From contig NZ_JAUSVA010000002.1 in the NCBI RefSeq assembly GCF_030813695.1, positions 7,525,501 to 7,589,500 of the forward strand: DNA of 64,000 bases, in the 5' to 3' direction. Source of the stretch: Kitasatospora herbaricolor. GTDB taxonomy: Bacteria; Actinomycetota; Actinomycetes; Streptomycetales; Streptomycetaceae. The notes under the pieces were generated by a model. That model saw nothing but the letters and a program-made list of their open reading frames with translations, searched no databases and was not told the origin of the DNA. The position numbers and the translations under genes were made by a program. Shown one piece after another: positions 32,907 through 40,962 of this stretch (its first letter is position 1; each line of letters opens with the position of its first letter).

Positions 32907-34160
32907 TCAGAGGAAGGTCTTCCCCTCGCCGCGGTAGGTCGGCACGCTGCGCACCACCCGGTCGCCCTCGATCAGGTGCAGTTCGGCGAACCGCTCGCAC
33001 AACTCGCCCGCCTTGGCGTGCCGGAACCACACCCGGTCGCCGATCAGCAGGTCGTCGGCCGCCGCGCCGAGCAGCGGCGTCTGCACCTCGCCCGCGCCCT
33101 CCATCGGGTCGTACGACAGCCCGGCGGGCAGGTACGGGACGGGGGAGCGGTCCGTGCCCGCGGGGCCGGAGGCGGGGTAGCCGCCGCCGAGCACCGTCAC
33201 CACCCCGAGGCCGGGCCGGCGCACCACCGGCTGGGCGAACAGCGCGGCCGGGCGGCCGTGGAAGGCGCGGTAGTTGTCGAACAGCCGCGGCACGTACAGG
33301 CCCGACCCGGCCGCCACCTCGGTGACCGCCCGTTCGGCGACGGTCGACTCCACGCTGCCCGTGCCGCCCCCGTTGACGAACTCCAGGTCCGCGACCTCCC
33401 GCAGCCGGCGCACCACCGCGGCCCGCCGCGAGGCCAGCTCGGTGCGCGCCTTCGCCTGCATCAGCCGGATCATCCGCGAGCGCAGCGGGCGCCCCGCGAC
33501 GCTGTCGCCGACACCCGCGATGTGGCCTTCGTAGGCCATCAGGCCGACCACCCGGAACCCCGGGCGCCGCTGCACCAGTTCGGCGAGCGCGCCCAGCTCG
33601 TCGGGGGTGCGCAGCGGCGAGCGCCGGGCGCCGACCCGGACCTTGCCGCCGAGCAGTTCCAGCGAGGTGTCCAGCTCCAGGCAGACCCGGACCTCCTGGG
33701 TGCCGCCGCGGGAGCGGTCGATCAGGTCGAGCTGCGCGGGGTCGTCCACCAGGACGGTCACCGCGCCGGCGAGCGCGGCGTCGGCGGTCAGCTCGGCGTA
33801 GCCGGCCCGGTCGGCGGAGGGGTAGGCGAGCAGGATGTCGTCGAAGCCTGAGCGGGCCAGCCAGAGCGACTCCTCCAGGGTGAAGCTCATGATCCCGGCG
33901 AAGCCGTCCCGGGCCAGGACCCGCTCCAGCAGGGCCCGGCAGCGCACCGACTTGCTGGCCACCCGGACGGGCTTGCCGGCCGCCCGGCGGACCAGGTCGT
34001 CGGCGTTGGCGTCGAAGGCCGCCAGGTCGACGATCGCGACCGGGGCGTCCAGGTGCGCGGTGGCCCGGTCGTAGCGGGCGCGGTCGGCGGTGGGTGACGG
34101 CCGGGTCGGCCCCGGGCTCGCGGGCGCGGCGGTACGGGCGGGGGCTTCGGGCTTGGCCAT
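32907..34160 (-). CDS. PLP-dependent amino acid deaminase/aldolase (alanine racemase N-terminal fold)
   Basis: A 417-residue fold-type III PLP enzyme. After a disordered 30-residue N-terminus, VAIVDLAAFDANADDLVRRA leads to VRVASKSVRC, where the Lys would bind PLP. The barrel continues with GLMAYEGHIAGVGD, FVNGGGTGSVEST and GSGLYVPRLFDNY; a C-terminal D-serine-dehydratase-like beta domain follows, with DLLIGDRVWFRHAKAGE. It resembles D-threonine aldolase and D-serine deaminase-like proteins. The ATG at 34160 is the best of two in-frame starts because the upstream one would overlap the serine hydrolase gene. Confidence 0.82.
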   Translation of the reverse strand: MAKPEAPARTAAPASPGPTRPSPTADRARYDRATAHLDAPVAIVDLAAFDANADDLVRRAAGKPVRVASKSVRCRALLERVLARDGFAGIMSFTLEESLWLARSGFDDILLAYPSADRAGYAELTADAALAGAVTVLVDDPAQLDLIDRSRGGTQEVRVCLELDTSLELLGGKVRVGARRSPLRTPDELGALAELVQRRPGFRVVGLMAYEGHIAGVGDSVAGRPLRSRMIRLMQAKARTELASRRAAVVRRLREVADLEFVNGGGTGSVESTVAERAVTEVAAGSGLYVPRLFDNYRAFHGRPAALFAQPVVRRPGLGVVTVLGGGYPASGPAGTDRSPVPYLPAGLSYDPMEGAGEVQTPLLGAAADDLLIGDRVWFRHAKAGELCERFAELHLIEGDRVVRSVPTYRGEGKTFL

Positions 34161-34210
34161 GGCCGCAGACTGCCACACCGGGCCTACCGGTGGGTAGGGC
34201 CATGGGGCGG

Positions 34211-35212
34211 TCAATCTGCGCCGCCTCCGACCAGTGCTTCCACCGCCGCCACCGCCACCGACTCCACCAGGCTGATGCCGCTCTCCTCGGTGCTGTTCCC
34301 GTCCGACAGCACGGCGACCAGCAGGTCGTGCCCGTCGCGGGTGACCAGGCCGATGCTGTTGACCGCCCAGAGGCCGTCGGCGCTGCGGGACAGCCAGCCG
34401 TTCTTGAGCTTCGCGGAGCCCTCCGGGCCGGCCGCGGCGGAGACCCCCCAGGCCTGGTCCTGCGCTATCAGGCCCATCAGGTCCTGGAGGTAGGCGCGGT
34501 CGTCGGCGTCGAGCGGCGAGTCGTCGGTGAAGATCACCCGGAGCAGCCGAAGCTGGTCCTCGGTCGTGGTGGTGGTCAGGCCCCAGTAGCCGTCACGGCC
34601 GGCCGTCGTCCCGGTCAGCCCGAAGGCCCGGTTGGCCTCGTCGAGCCCGTCCGCGCCGCCGATCGCCTCGTAGAGCTCGCCGGCCGCGTCGTTGTCGCTC
34701 TGCTCGATCATCGCCTCGGCCTCGGCCCGCTGCGCGGCGCCCAGAGCGGTGCCGGACCGCCGGAGCAGGGCCGCCAGGATGTCCGCCTTCACGATGCTGG
34801 CGGTGACGAACGCGTGGCCGTCGCCCGTACCGTCGTCGGCCGCGTCGGCCGCGGGGGTGGCACCGGCGGCGGTGGCGGCACCGGGACCGGGCAGCTCCGA
34901 GCGGGCGGTGACGCCCGAGCCGAGGTCCAGCACCGAGACGGCCACCGCGCCCTCCGCGTCCGCCCCGGCGTCGGCCACCGCCTGCGCGACCGTCCGGGCC
35001 GCCCGGGCACTGGCCTCGGGCAGGGCGGCGGCCGCCGTGGACGGGCTGCCGGTGCCCGCCGCGGTGGCGGTGGCGGAGGGCCGGGCCACCAGCTGCCCGC
35101 CGCCCGTGCCCAGCGTCAGCGCGACGGCCGTGGCCACCGCCGCCAGCAGGGTGAACAGGCCGGTCCGCAGCGGGCGGTGCCGTCGCCGGCGGGCGCGGTG
35201 TCGGGGGCTCAT
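34211..35212 (-). CDS. Beta-lactamase-fold serine hydrolase, exported
   Basis: A 333-residue protein of the class A beta-lactamase/PBP-like fold. RHRARRRRHR is followed by a hydrophobic segment (about residues 18-36) acting as signal or anchor. The catalytic motif SIVK (Ser-x-x-Lys), SDN in EQSDNDAAGELYE, and KNG in LKNGWLSR (replacing KTG) are all present and in order. A glutamate equivalent to Glu166 is not obvious, so it may be a transpeptidase-like or regulatory hydrolase, not a true beta-lactamase. GGAGG precedes ATG 35212 closely. It is upstream of, and co-directional with, the PLP-enzyme gene. Confidence 0.8.
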   Translation of the reverse strand: MSPRHRARRRRHRPLRTGLFTLLAAVATAVALTLGTGGGQLVARPSATATAAGTGSPSTAAAALPEASARAARTVAQAVADAGADAEGAVAVSVLDLGSGVTARSELPGPGAATAAGATPAADAADDGTGDGHAFVTASIVKADILAALLRRSGTALGAAQRAEAEAMIEQSDNDAAGELYEAIGGADGLDEANRAFGLTGTTAGRDGYWGLTTTTTEDQLRLLRVIFTDDSPLDADDRAYLQDLMGLIAQDQAWGVSAAAGPEGSAKLKNGWLSRSADGLWAVNSIGLVTRDGHDLLVAVLSDGNSTEESGISLVESVAVAAVEALVGGGAD

Positions 35213-35293
35213 GCCTCCATGGTGGCGCTCATGGCTGGGGGAAGCATGAGGTTGCGGTGAACGCACGCTGAGAGGGCCGACCGGGTCGTGGCA

Positions 35294-35305
35294 TAGGCTC
35301 GCCGG
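35294..35305 (+). promoter_or_regulatory. -10 box directly before SseB-like gene
   Basis: TAGGCT (35294-35299) ends 6 nt before GTG 35306 with no ribosome-binding site, predicting a leaderless message. Confidence 0.5.
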
Positions 35306-36064
35306 GTGGACCGCAAGAACATTCCGAACCCAGGTTTCGCCGACGACGACGGCACCGCCGACCCCGCCCTCACCCGGGCGCTCGACCGCTGGTCGCGGGA
35401 CGCGTCCGCGGAGCGGCCGGACCCTGCCGTCGAGCGGGAGGTGCTGGCCGCCCTGACGCCCAGCCGTCTGATGGTCCCGATCGTGGCCCTGCTCGGCGAG
35501 GTCGGGACCGACGAGCGGGGCCTGCGGCACGAGAAGACCAGCGACATGGCCGTCCCGGTGATCGAGGCCGCCGACGGCCGGCGGGCGCTGCCCGCCTTCA
35601 CCTCGCTGGCGACCCTGGCCCGCTGGCGCCCGGACGCCCGCCCGGCCCCGGTGGCGGCGCCGCAGGCCGTCCTCGCCGCGTACGCGGAGCGGGCGGACAC
35701 CCTGCTGATCGACCCGGCCGGCCCGGTGACCTACCAGCTGACCGGTGCGCGGATGCGAGCCGTGGCGGAGAACCGGGAGTACCTGCCGCCGCCGGCCGAC
35801 CCGGAGGTGCGGGAGGCCGTGCGGCGGGTGCTGGCGGCCGAGCCGACGGTGGTCACCGGCTACCTGGGCGCGGGCGGGGAGGGGGACGGGACGCTGGCGC
35901 TGGTGCTCGCCCCGGACACCGCGGAGGGCGAGCTGCGCGGCACGGTCGACCGGCTGGTCGCGGCGCTGGTCGGGGACCCGGTCCTGCGGGTGCGCCTGGA
36001 CCGCGGGCTGGAGCTGGCGCTGCTGCGCGGGGAGCTGTCGCAGGAGCCCCTCTACCGGCGCTGA
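35306..36064 (+). CDS. SseB-family protein
   Basis: A 252-residue protein of the SseB N-terminal-domain family. The region about 20-110 contains LVPIVALLGEVG-type strands (seen here as LMVPIVALLGEVGTD), DMAVPVIEAADGRRALPAFT and LLIDPAGPVTYQLTG; a second alpha/beta domain follows. No catalytic motif is recognisable. In streptomycetes it sits beside DUF1844 and the infC operon, as here, but its role is unknown. The GTG start lies immediately after a -10 box. Confidence 0.75.
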   Translation: MDRKNIPNPGFADDDGTADPALTRALDRWSRDASAERPDPAVEREVLAALTPSRLMVPIVALLGEVGTDERGLRHEKTSDMAVPVIEAADGRRALPAFTSLATLARWRPDARPAPVAAPQAVLAAYAERADTLLIDPAGPVTYQLTGARMRAVAENREYLPPPADPEVREAVRRVLAAEPTVVTGYLGAGGEGDGTLALVLAPDTAEGELRGTVDRLVAALVGDPVLRVRLDRGLELALLRGELSQEPLYRR

Positions 36065-36142
36065 GCGTCCGGCCGGTGCCGGCCGGCCCGTGCGCCCCGG
36101 CAGCGTCGCCCCCCTGAACGGCGTCCCCGGGCGGACCCGCCC

Positions 36143-36196
36143 CCTGACGTGCCGATGCCCCCGAGCACATCGCTCGGGGGCATCGCGGCGTCAGGG
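36143..36196. terminator. Bidirectional terminator between SseB and DUF1844 genes
   Basis: CGATGCCCCCGAGC (36153-36166) and its inverse (36172-36185) form a 14-bp stem with a 5-nt loop; CTGACG and CGTCAG outside extend the helix. Confidence 0.82.
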
Positions 36197-36207
36197 CCGG
36201 GCGCGGC

Positions 36208-36588
36208 TCAGGAGTAGACGGGCCCGGTGAACTTCTCGCCGGGGCCGGCGCCCGGGGCGTCCGGCACCAGCGAGGCCTCGCGGAAGGCCAGCTGGAGTGA
36301 CTTCAGGCCGTCCCGCAGCGGGGCCGCGTGGAAGTTGCTGATCTCGGGGGCGCCCGCCGTCACCAGACCGGCCAGCGCGGTGATCAGCTTGCGGGCCTCG
36401 TCGAGGTCCTTGTCCGCGGCGCCGCCCTCGGCGAGGCCGCACTTCACGGCGGCCGCGCTCATCAGGTGCACCGCCACGGTGGTGATCACCTCGACGGCCG
36501 GGACCTCGGCGATGTCACGGGTGAGGTCGTCGAAGCCGATCGCCCCTTCGTCCTCGGAGGCGTTGGTGTCGGTGGGCTCGCTGCTCAA
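36208..36588 (-). CDS. DUF1844 protein
   Basis: A 126-residue protein with the DUF1844 core VPAVEVITTVAVHLMSAAAV followed by KCGLAEGG and a helical LDEARKLITALAGLVTAG segment. Start choice is uncertain: the reading frame opens just upstream, and TTG 36588 (SSEPTDTNASEDEG) with GGAG 10 nt before it best fits the family N-terminus. The domain is widespread in actinobacteria next to infC and is uncharacterised. It is divergent from the infC leader. A perfect 14-bp palindrome lies in its promoter region. Confidence 0.78.
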   Translation of the reverse strand: MSSEPTDTNASEDEGAIGFDDLTRDIAEVPAVEVITTVAVHLMSAAAVKCGLAEGGAADKDLDEARKLITALAGLVTAGAPEISNFHAAPLRDGLKSLQLAFREASLVPDAPGAGPGEKFTGPVYS

Positions 36589-36610
36589 GGGGGACTCACT
36601 CCGTCGTGCC

Positions 36611-36624
36611 GGTGTACGTACACC
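36611..36624. promoter_or_regulatory. Perfect 14-bp palindrome upstream of DUF1844 gene
   Basis: GGTGTACGTACACC is fully self-complementary and lies about 25 bp upstream of the presumed TTG start, close to a minus-strand TTGTAC that could be a -35 box. It has the symmetry of a dimeric repressor site. Confidence 0.5.
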
Positions 36625-36767
36625 AGGGAGCGTACAAGGGGGCGTGCGGGACTCGCGCGGGCCGGGGTGGCGCCCGGCGGGTGTCCCCGGGCGGACCGGG
36701 AGGAGGCCCGGCGCGGCGCGTGCGGGCCGCCGGGGGAGGGCGGAATACCCATGGCCGGGCAAACGCT

Positions 36768-36773
36768 GTATGC
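36768..36773 (+). promoter_or_regulatory. -10 box of the infC-rpmI-rplT operon
   Basis: TATGCT at 36768-36773 is the clearest -10 hexamer upstream of infC. Transcription would start near 36780, giving a leader of about 355 nt. The -35 region is not well conserved. Confidence 0.5.
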
Positions 36774-36779
36774 TTCGAG

Positions 36780-37136
36780 ACTGACCGGCCAGGAACCCGC
36801 GAGGGTCCCCGGCCAGCAAGTGGAGGCTCCACCCAGGAGGCCCGAGAGGGCAACCGCGAAAGTCTCCCACCTGATCGGCCTCGCGGTCGACGGGTCCCGG
36901 TCCGCGACGTGCGCCGCAAGGCGCGCAGTCGCCAGCAGCGTCCCTCACCAGGGCGTCGCCCCCGGATGTGTGGAGCCCCGCTTGCACCGAGCGGGGTTTT
37001 TTTCGTGTCGCGGTGCGTGCAGCCAACCAGCAAGTGGGCAGCGCAGCACGAATGAAGCCCCGCCCAGTGGTCGAGTCCACTACGTGCGACCGCCGTCCGA
37101 CGGCCGCATCGGAAAAGGTGCAACCAAGGAGGCCCC
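36780..37136 (+). ncRNA. Structured 5' leader of the infC operon (attenuator candidate)
   Basis: The long leader contains a nested hairpin: GCGAC (36904-36908) with GTCGC (36928-36932) enclosing GCGCC-GCAA-GGCGC (36911-36924), which has a GNRA tetraloop. Further stems are possible at about 36785-36850. It ends in a T-tailed hairpin (36976-37003). In other bacteria this operon is autoregulated by IF3 or L20 through the leader; whether the same happens here is inferred. Confidence 0.55.
36976..37003 (+). terminator. Intrinsic terminator inside the infC leader
   Basis: CCCCGCT (36976-36982), a 7-nt loop and AGCGGGG (36990-36996) are followed by seven T residues. It is a textbook Rho-independent terminator, rare in such a GC-rich genome, and lies upstream of the coding region. 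It therefore probably acts as a conditional attenuator. Confidence 0.85.
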
Positions 37137-37868
37137 ATCAGCACCGAGCCCCGCATCAACGACCGGATTCGCGTCCCCGAGGTGCGACTCGTCGGTCCGA
37201 GCGGCGAGCAGGTCGGCATCGTGCCGCTTGCCAAGGCGCTGGAACTTGCGCAGGAGTACGACCTCGACCTCGTCGAGGTCGCGGCGACCGCCCGGCCGCC
37301 GGTGTGCAAGCTCATGGACTACGGCAAGTTCAAGTACGAGTCGGCCATGAAGGCCCGTGAGGCGCGCAAGAACCAGGCGCACACGGTCATCAAGGAGATG
37401 AAGCTCCGGCCGAAGATCGACCCGCACGACTATGACACCAAGAAGGGTCACGTCGTTCGGTTCCTCAAGCAGGGCGACAAGGTCAAGATCACGATCATGT
37501 TCCGCGGTCGTGAGCAGTCGCGCCCCGAGCTGGGTTTCCGACTGCTGCAGCGGCTGGCGAACGACGTCCAGGACCTGGGCTTCGTGGAGTCCTCGGCCAA
37601 GCAGGACGGCCGTAACATGATCATGGTGCTTGGCCCGCACAAGAAGAAGACCGAGGCGATGGCCGAGGCCCGCGCGATCGCGGACGCCCGTAAGGCCGAG
37701 CGCCAGGGCCGTAACACCGGCCCCGACGCCGCCGCGGACGACGACGCAGCGCTTGAGGCCGAGAACGCCGCAGCCGAGGCGGAGGCCGACGAGGCCGACG
37801 ACGCCGAGGACGCGGACGAGACCGACGCCGAGGTCGAGCAGCCGACCGAGGTCTCCCAGGACGCCTGA
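37137..37868 (+). CDS. infC: Translation initiation factor IF-3, apparent AUC start
   Basis: A 243-residue IF-3 that keeps 30S subunits free and checks initiator tRNA and start codon. The N-domain begins STEPRINDRIRVPEVRLVGP, the linker includes KFKYESAMKAREARKNQ, and the C-domain is KEMKLRPKIDPHDYDTKKGH through NMIMVLGPHKKK. There is no ATG, GTG or TTG before RINDRIRVPEV; the first canonical codon, GTG 37182, would delete the conserved N-terminus. ATC 37137 with AAGGAGG at 37126-37132 fits a non-canonical start like the AUU of E. coli infC. A long acidic tail (about 195-243) extends beyond the usual 180 residues. Confidence 0.88.
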   Translation: MSTEPRINDRIRVPEVRLVGPSGEQVGIVPLAKALELAQEYDLDLVEVAATARPPVCKLMDYGKFKYESAMKAREARKNQAHTVIKEMKLRPKIDPHDYDTKKGHVVRFLKQGDKVKITIMFRGREQSRPELGFRLLQRLANDVQDLGFVESSAKQDGRNMIMVLGPHKKKTEAMAEARAIADARKAERQGRNTGPDAAADDDAALEAENAAAEAEADEADDAEDADETDAEVEQPTEVSQDA

Positions 37869-37946
37869 GCCCCGGGCTCGGGACCGTCCGGGAGAACCGG
37901 TCACCAAGGTGGCGGGGCACCCGCCCGGTCACCACAGATCAATCCA

Positions 37947-37983
37947 GTGCCTGCCCGCGCGGCATCACCGCGCGGGCAGGCAC
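37947..37983 (+). other. Strong intercistronic hairpin between infC and rpmI
   Basis: GTGCCTGCCCGCGCGG (37947-37962) and its exact inverse (37968-37983) form a 16-bp stem with a 5-nt loop. No T-tract follows. It could partially terminate, mark an RNase cut, or regulate L35 and L20 synthesis. Confidence 0.75.
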
Positions 37984-38008
37984 GGGACCGACGAGGAGAG
38001 ACGGCGAC

Positions 38009-38203
38009 ATGCCGAAGCAAAAGACGCACAGCGGCGCCAGCAAGCGCTTCAAGATCAGTGGCTCCGGGAAGGTGCTGCGCGAGCGTGCCGGCCGTCGCCA
38101 CCTGCTCGAGCACAAGCCCTCGACCCTGACCCGCAAGCTCGCCGGGACGGTCGTGGTCGCTCCGGCCGATGCCAAGAAGGTCAAGAAGCTTCTCGGCAAG
38201 TGA
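38009..38203 (+). CDS. rpmI: 50S ribosomal protein L35
   Basis: A 64-residue basic ribosomal protein. PKQKTHSGASKRFKISGSGK at the N-terminus, then RHLLEHKPS and the C-terminal DAKKVKKLLGK are characteristic of bL35. GAGGAGAGACGG upstream contains the ribosome-binding site. It lies between infC and rplT in the standard operon order and follows a strong hairpin that may tune expression. Confidence 0.97.
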   Translation: MPKQKTHSGASKRFKISGSGKVLRERAGRRHLLEHKPSTLTRKLAGTVVVAPADAKKVKKLLGK

Positions 38204-38306
38204 TCGCCCTCCCGCGGCCACGCCGTGGGACCAGCTGATCCTTCCCGACCCATTCGAAAGACGGACCACGTGAAGTAGTCCGTGGTCCAATCCAAGGAGT
38301 AATGAA

Positions 38307-38702
38307 GTGGCACGCGTCAAGCGGGCAGTAAACGCCCACAAGAAGCGCCGGGTCATCCTCGAGCGGGCCAGCGGTTACCGCGGCCAGCGGTCGCGCCTGT
38401 ACCGCAAGGCCAAGGAGCAGGTCACCCACTCGCTCGTCTACAACTACAACGACCGGAAGAAGCGCAAGGGCGACTTCCGTCAGCTCTGGATCCAGCGCAT
38501 CAACGCTGCGGCCCGTGCCAACGGCATCACCTACAACCGCTTCGTCCAGGGTCTGAAGGCCGCCAACGTCGAGATCGACCGCAAGATGCTGGCCGACCTG
38601 GCCGTCAACGACCCGGCCGTCTTCGCGTCGCTCGTCGAGGTGGCCCAGAAGGCGCTGCCGACCGACGTCAACGCCCCCCGGGCCGCCGCCGACGCCGCCT
38701 GA
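38307..38702 (+). CDS. rplT: 50S ribosomal protein L20
   Basis: A 131-residue bL20. ARVKRAVNAHKKRRVILERA and GYRGQRSRLYRKAKEQ form the long basic N-terminal extension that threads through 23S rRNA, and the C-terminal globular domain contains LWIQRINAAARANGITYNRF. The family is normally about 118 residues; the extra C-terminal residues are Ala-rich. AAGGAG precedes the ATG. In other bacteria L20 represses its own operon through leader RNA. Confidence 0.97.
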   Translation: MARVKRAVNAHKKRRVILERASGYRGQRSRLYRKAKEQVTHSLVYNYNDRKKRKGDFRQLWIQRINAAARANGITYNRFVQGLKAANVEIDRKMLADLAVNDPAVFASLVEVAQKALPTDVNAPRAAADAA

Positions 38703-38742
38703 TCCTCCCGGATCAGGTGCTCCGGCACCGCGTAGCTCACCG

Positions 38743-38776
38743 ATCGGACCCGCAGGCACGCTCCTGCGGGTCCGAT
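38743..38776 (+). terminator. Terminator of the infC-rpmI-rplT operon
   Basis: ATCGGACCCGCAGG (38743-38756) and its inverse (38763-38776) form a 14-bp stem with a 6-nt loop, followed by TCGCTTTC, 40 bp after rplT. Confidence 0.85.
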
Positions 38777-38932
38777 TCGCTTTCACCCGAGGCCGCACCC
38801 GGGGCCCACCGCCGCCCGCGGGCGGGTCACCCCTGCCCGCAGACGGGCCGCCGAGGGGCGTCCGACCGCATCCGACGGCGCCCGCCCGCCCGGCGCGCGC
38901 CTCCCACGGCAACCCTGCCCGGAGACGAGACC

Positions 38933-39799
38933 ATGCAGAGCACCGACCTCCCCCTGCTGACCTCCCTGCGCTCGCCCCGCGTCGTCGCCGCCCGCCGGCT
39001 GGCCAGGCGCAACCAGCGCACCAAGGAGCGCCGCTTCCTCGCCGAAGGCCCGCAGGCCGTCCGCGAGGCCGTCGCGTACGGGCAGCTGCCGGGCACGTCC
39101 GAGCACGCGGTGGTCGAGATCTACCTCACCCAGGAGGCCGCCGGCCGGCACGCCGACATCGTCGACGCCGCCCGCGCCGAGGGACTGCCGGTGCTCACCG
39201 CCACCGACGAGGTGATCGCGGAGATCTGCGACACCGTCACCCCGCAGGGCATCGTCGCGCTCTGCCGCTTCATCGACACCCCCTTCGAGGACGTGCTGCG
39301 CGCCCGGCCCCGGCTGGTCGCCGTGCTGGCCCACGTCCGCGACCCCGGCAACGCCGGCACCGTGCTGCGCACCGCCGACGCCGCCGGCGCCGACGCCGTG
39401 GTGCTCACCGACGCCTCCGTGGACCTGTACAACCCGAAGGCCGTCCGGGCCTCCGTCGGCAGCCTGTTCCACCTCCCGGTCGCCGTCGGCGTCCCGGTCG
39501 AGGAGGCGGTCGGGCGGCTGCGCGAGGCCGGCGTGCGGGTGCTCGCCGCCGACGGCGCGGGGGAGCGCGACCTCGACCAGGAGCTCGACGAGGGCACCCT
39601 GGGCGCGCCCGGCGCGTGGGTGTTCGGCAACGAGGCCTGGGGTCTGCCGGAGGAGACCCGCGCGCTCACCGACGAGGTGGTGCGCGTGCCCATCCACGGG
39701 CACGCCGAGAGCCTCAACCTCGCCACGGCCGCCGCCGTCTGCCTCTATGCCTCCGCCCGGGCCCAGCGCTCGCCCGGAGGGTGTCGCGCACAGGGGTAG
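38933..39799 (+). CDS. TrmH/SpoU-family rRNA 2'-O-methyltransferase
   Basis: A 288-residue SPOUT methyltransferase with an N-terminal RNA-binding domain (LARRNQRTKERRFLAEGPQA). Knot motifs are visible: HVRDPGNAGTVLRTADAAGA, then VFGNEAWGLPEE, then VPIHGHAESLNLATAAAVC with the conserved Asn. It uses S-adenosylmethionine to methylate a ribose in rRNA or tRNA; resemblance to thiostrepton-resistance-type TsnR enzymes exists, but the specific nucleotide is unknown. The ATG at 38933 is preceded by GGAGACGAG. It follows the ribosomal-protein operon after a terminator. Confidence 0.88.
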   Translation: MQSTDLPLLTSLRSPRVVAARRLARRNQRTKERRFLAEGPQAVREAVAYGQLPGTSEHAVVEIYLTQEAAGRHADIVDAARAEGLPVLTATDEVIAEICDTVTPQGIVALCRFIDTPFEDVLRARPRLVAVLAHVRDPGNAGTVLRTADAAGADAVVLTDASVDLYNPKAVRASVGSLFHLPVAVGVPVEEAVGRLREAGVRVLAADGAGERDLDQELDEGTLGAPGAWVFGNEAWGLPEETRALTDEVVRVPIHGHAESLNLATAAAVCLYASARAQRSPGGCRAQG

Positions 39800-39858
39800 G
39801 GACGCTAGGGTCACTCCGGTGGGGGGAAGTACACGGTGGGTAATCGGGGAGGACACCC

Positions 39859-40962
39859 ATGGCCGGCAGCGGGGCAGAGCTCGATCCGGACGACCTGCCC
39901 GACGGGCTGGTGATCGCGGGCGCCGACGGCCGGGTGGTGTGCTTCAACAGCGCCGCCGCCCGCCTCACCGGCATCGCCCCGGCAGCCGCCCTCGGCAGCC
40001 CGCTGGCGGCCGCGCTCCCGCTGGAGGACCTCGACGGCCGCCGCTGGTGGCAGCTCACCGACCCGTACGGCGGGCTGGCCACCCGCACCGGCCAGCCCGA
40101 ACGGAACCTGCTGCTGCCCGGCGGCCGTGAGGTGCTGGTCTCCGCCCGGTACGTGCGGGAGCAGCCGCGCGGGCCGCTGCTGCGGGTGGTGATCGCGCTG
40201 CGCGGCACCGAGGAGCGCCGCCGTACCGAGCGCAGCCACGCCGAGCTGATCGCCACCGTCGCGCACGAGCTGCGCTCCCCGCTCACCAGCGTCAAGGGGT
40301 TCACCGCGACCCTGCTGGCCAAGTGGGAGCGGTTCACCGACGGCCAGAAGCGCCTGATGCTGGAGACGGTCGACGCGGACGCCGACCGGGTCACCCGGTT
40401 GATCGCCGAGCTGCTGGACATCTCCCGGATCGACGCAGGCCGGCTGGAGGTCCGCAAGCAGGTGGTCGACCTCGCCGCCGCCGTCCGCCGGCACGTGGAC
40501 GGCAAGGTCGCGGCCGGCATCCCCGAGAACCGCTTCGACATCCGGATCACCGAGCCGCTCACCCAGCTCTGGGCCGACCCCGACAAGGTCGACCAGGTGC
40601 TCGGCAACCTGCTGGAAAATGCCGTGCGGCACGGCGAGGGAACTGTCACGATCGAGGTGGCACCGGCCAAGGAGGTCGTCGAGGCACCCGTCTGGGAGCG
40701 CCCCGGAACCCCGCCCCGAGTCCTGGAAGGCACAGCGGTCACCGTGAGCGACGAAGGCGGAGGCATCCCCGAGGAGTCGATGCCGCGCGTCTTCACCCGC
40801 TTCTGGCGCGGCAGCAAGCGCGGCGGCACCGGGCTCGGCCTCTACATCGTCAAGGGCATCGTCGAGGCCCACGGCGGCTCGATCCGGGTCGACCGCGCAC
40901 CCGGCGGCGGCGCCCGGTTCCGATTTATCCTGCCCGCGGGCGTCCCCGACTTCATGCTGTAA
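39859..40962 (+). CDS. PAS-domain sensor histidine kinase (orphan)
   Basis: A 367-residue soluble histidine kinase. An N-terminal PAS domain (about 12-115; GLVIAGADGRVVCFNSAAAR) is followed by the HisKA box VAHELRSPLTSVKGF with phospho-acceptor His near residue 136, N box NLLENAVRHGEG, G1 box VSDEGGGIPEE, F box FTRFWRG and G2 GGTGLGLYIVKGI. No membrane segment and no response regulator neighbour are present. It probably senses a cytoplasmic or redox signal. GGGGAGGA precedes the ATG; TAGGGT at 39806-39811 may be the -10 box. Confidence 0.88.
   Translation: MAGSGAELDPDDLPDGLVIAGADGRVVCFNSAAARLTGIAPAAALGSPLAAALPLEDLDGRRWWQLTDPYGGLATRTGQPERNLLLPGGREVLVSARYVREQPRGPLLRVVIALRGTEERRRTERSHAELIATVAHELRSPLTSVKGFTATLLAKWERFTDGQKRLMLETVDADADRVTRLIAELLDISRIDAGRLEVRKQVVDLAAAVRRHVDGKVAAGIPENRFDIRITEPLTQLWADPDKVDQVLGNLLENAVRHGEGTVTIEVAPAKEVVEAPVWERPGTPPRVLEGTAVTVSDEGGGIPEESMPRVFTRFWRGSKRGGTGLGLYIVKGIVEAHGGSIRVDRAPGGGARFRFILPAGVPDFML

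Noticed and set aside
37182..37868. infC starting at GTG 37182
   Set aside because: This would remove the conserved RINDRIRVPE N-terminus, and there is no ribosome-binding site in front of it.
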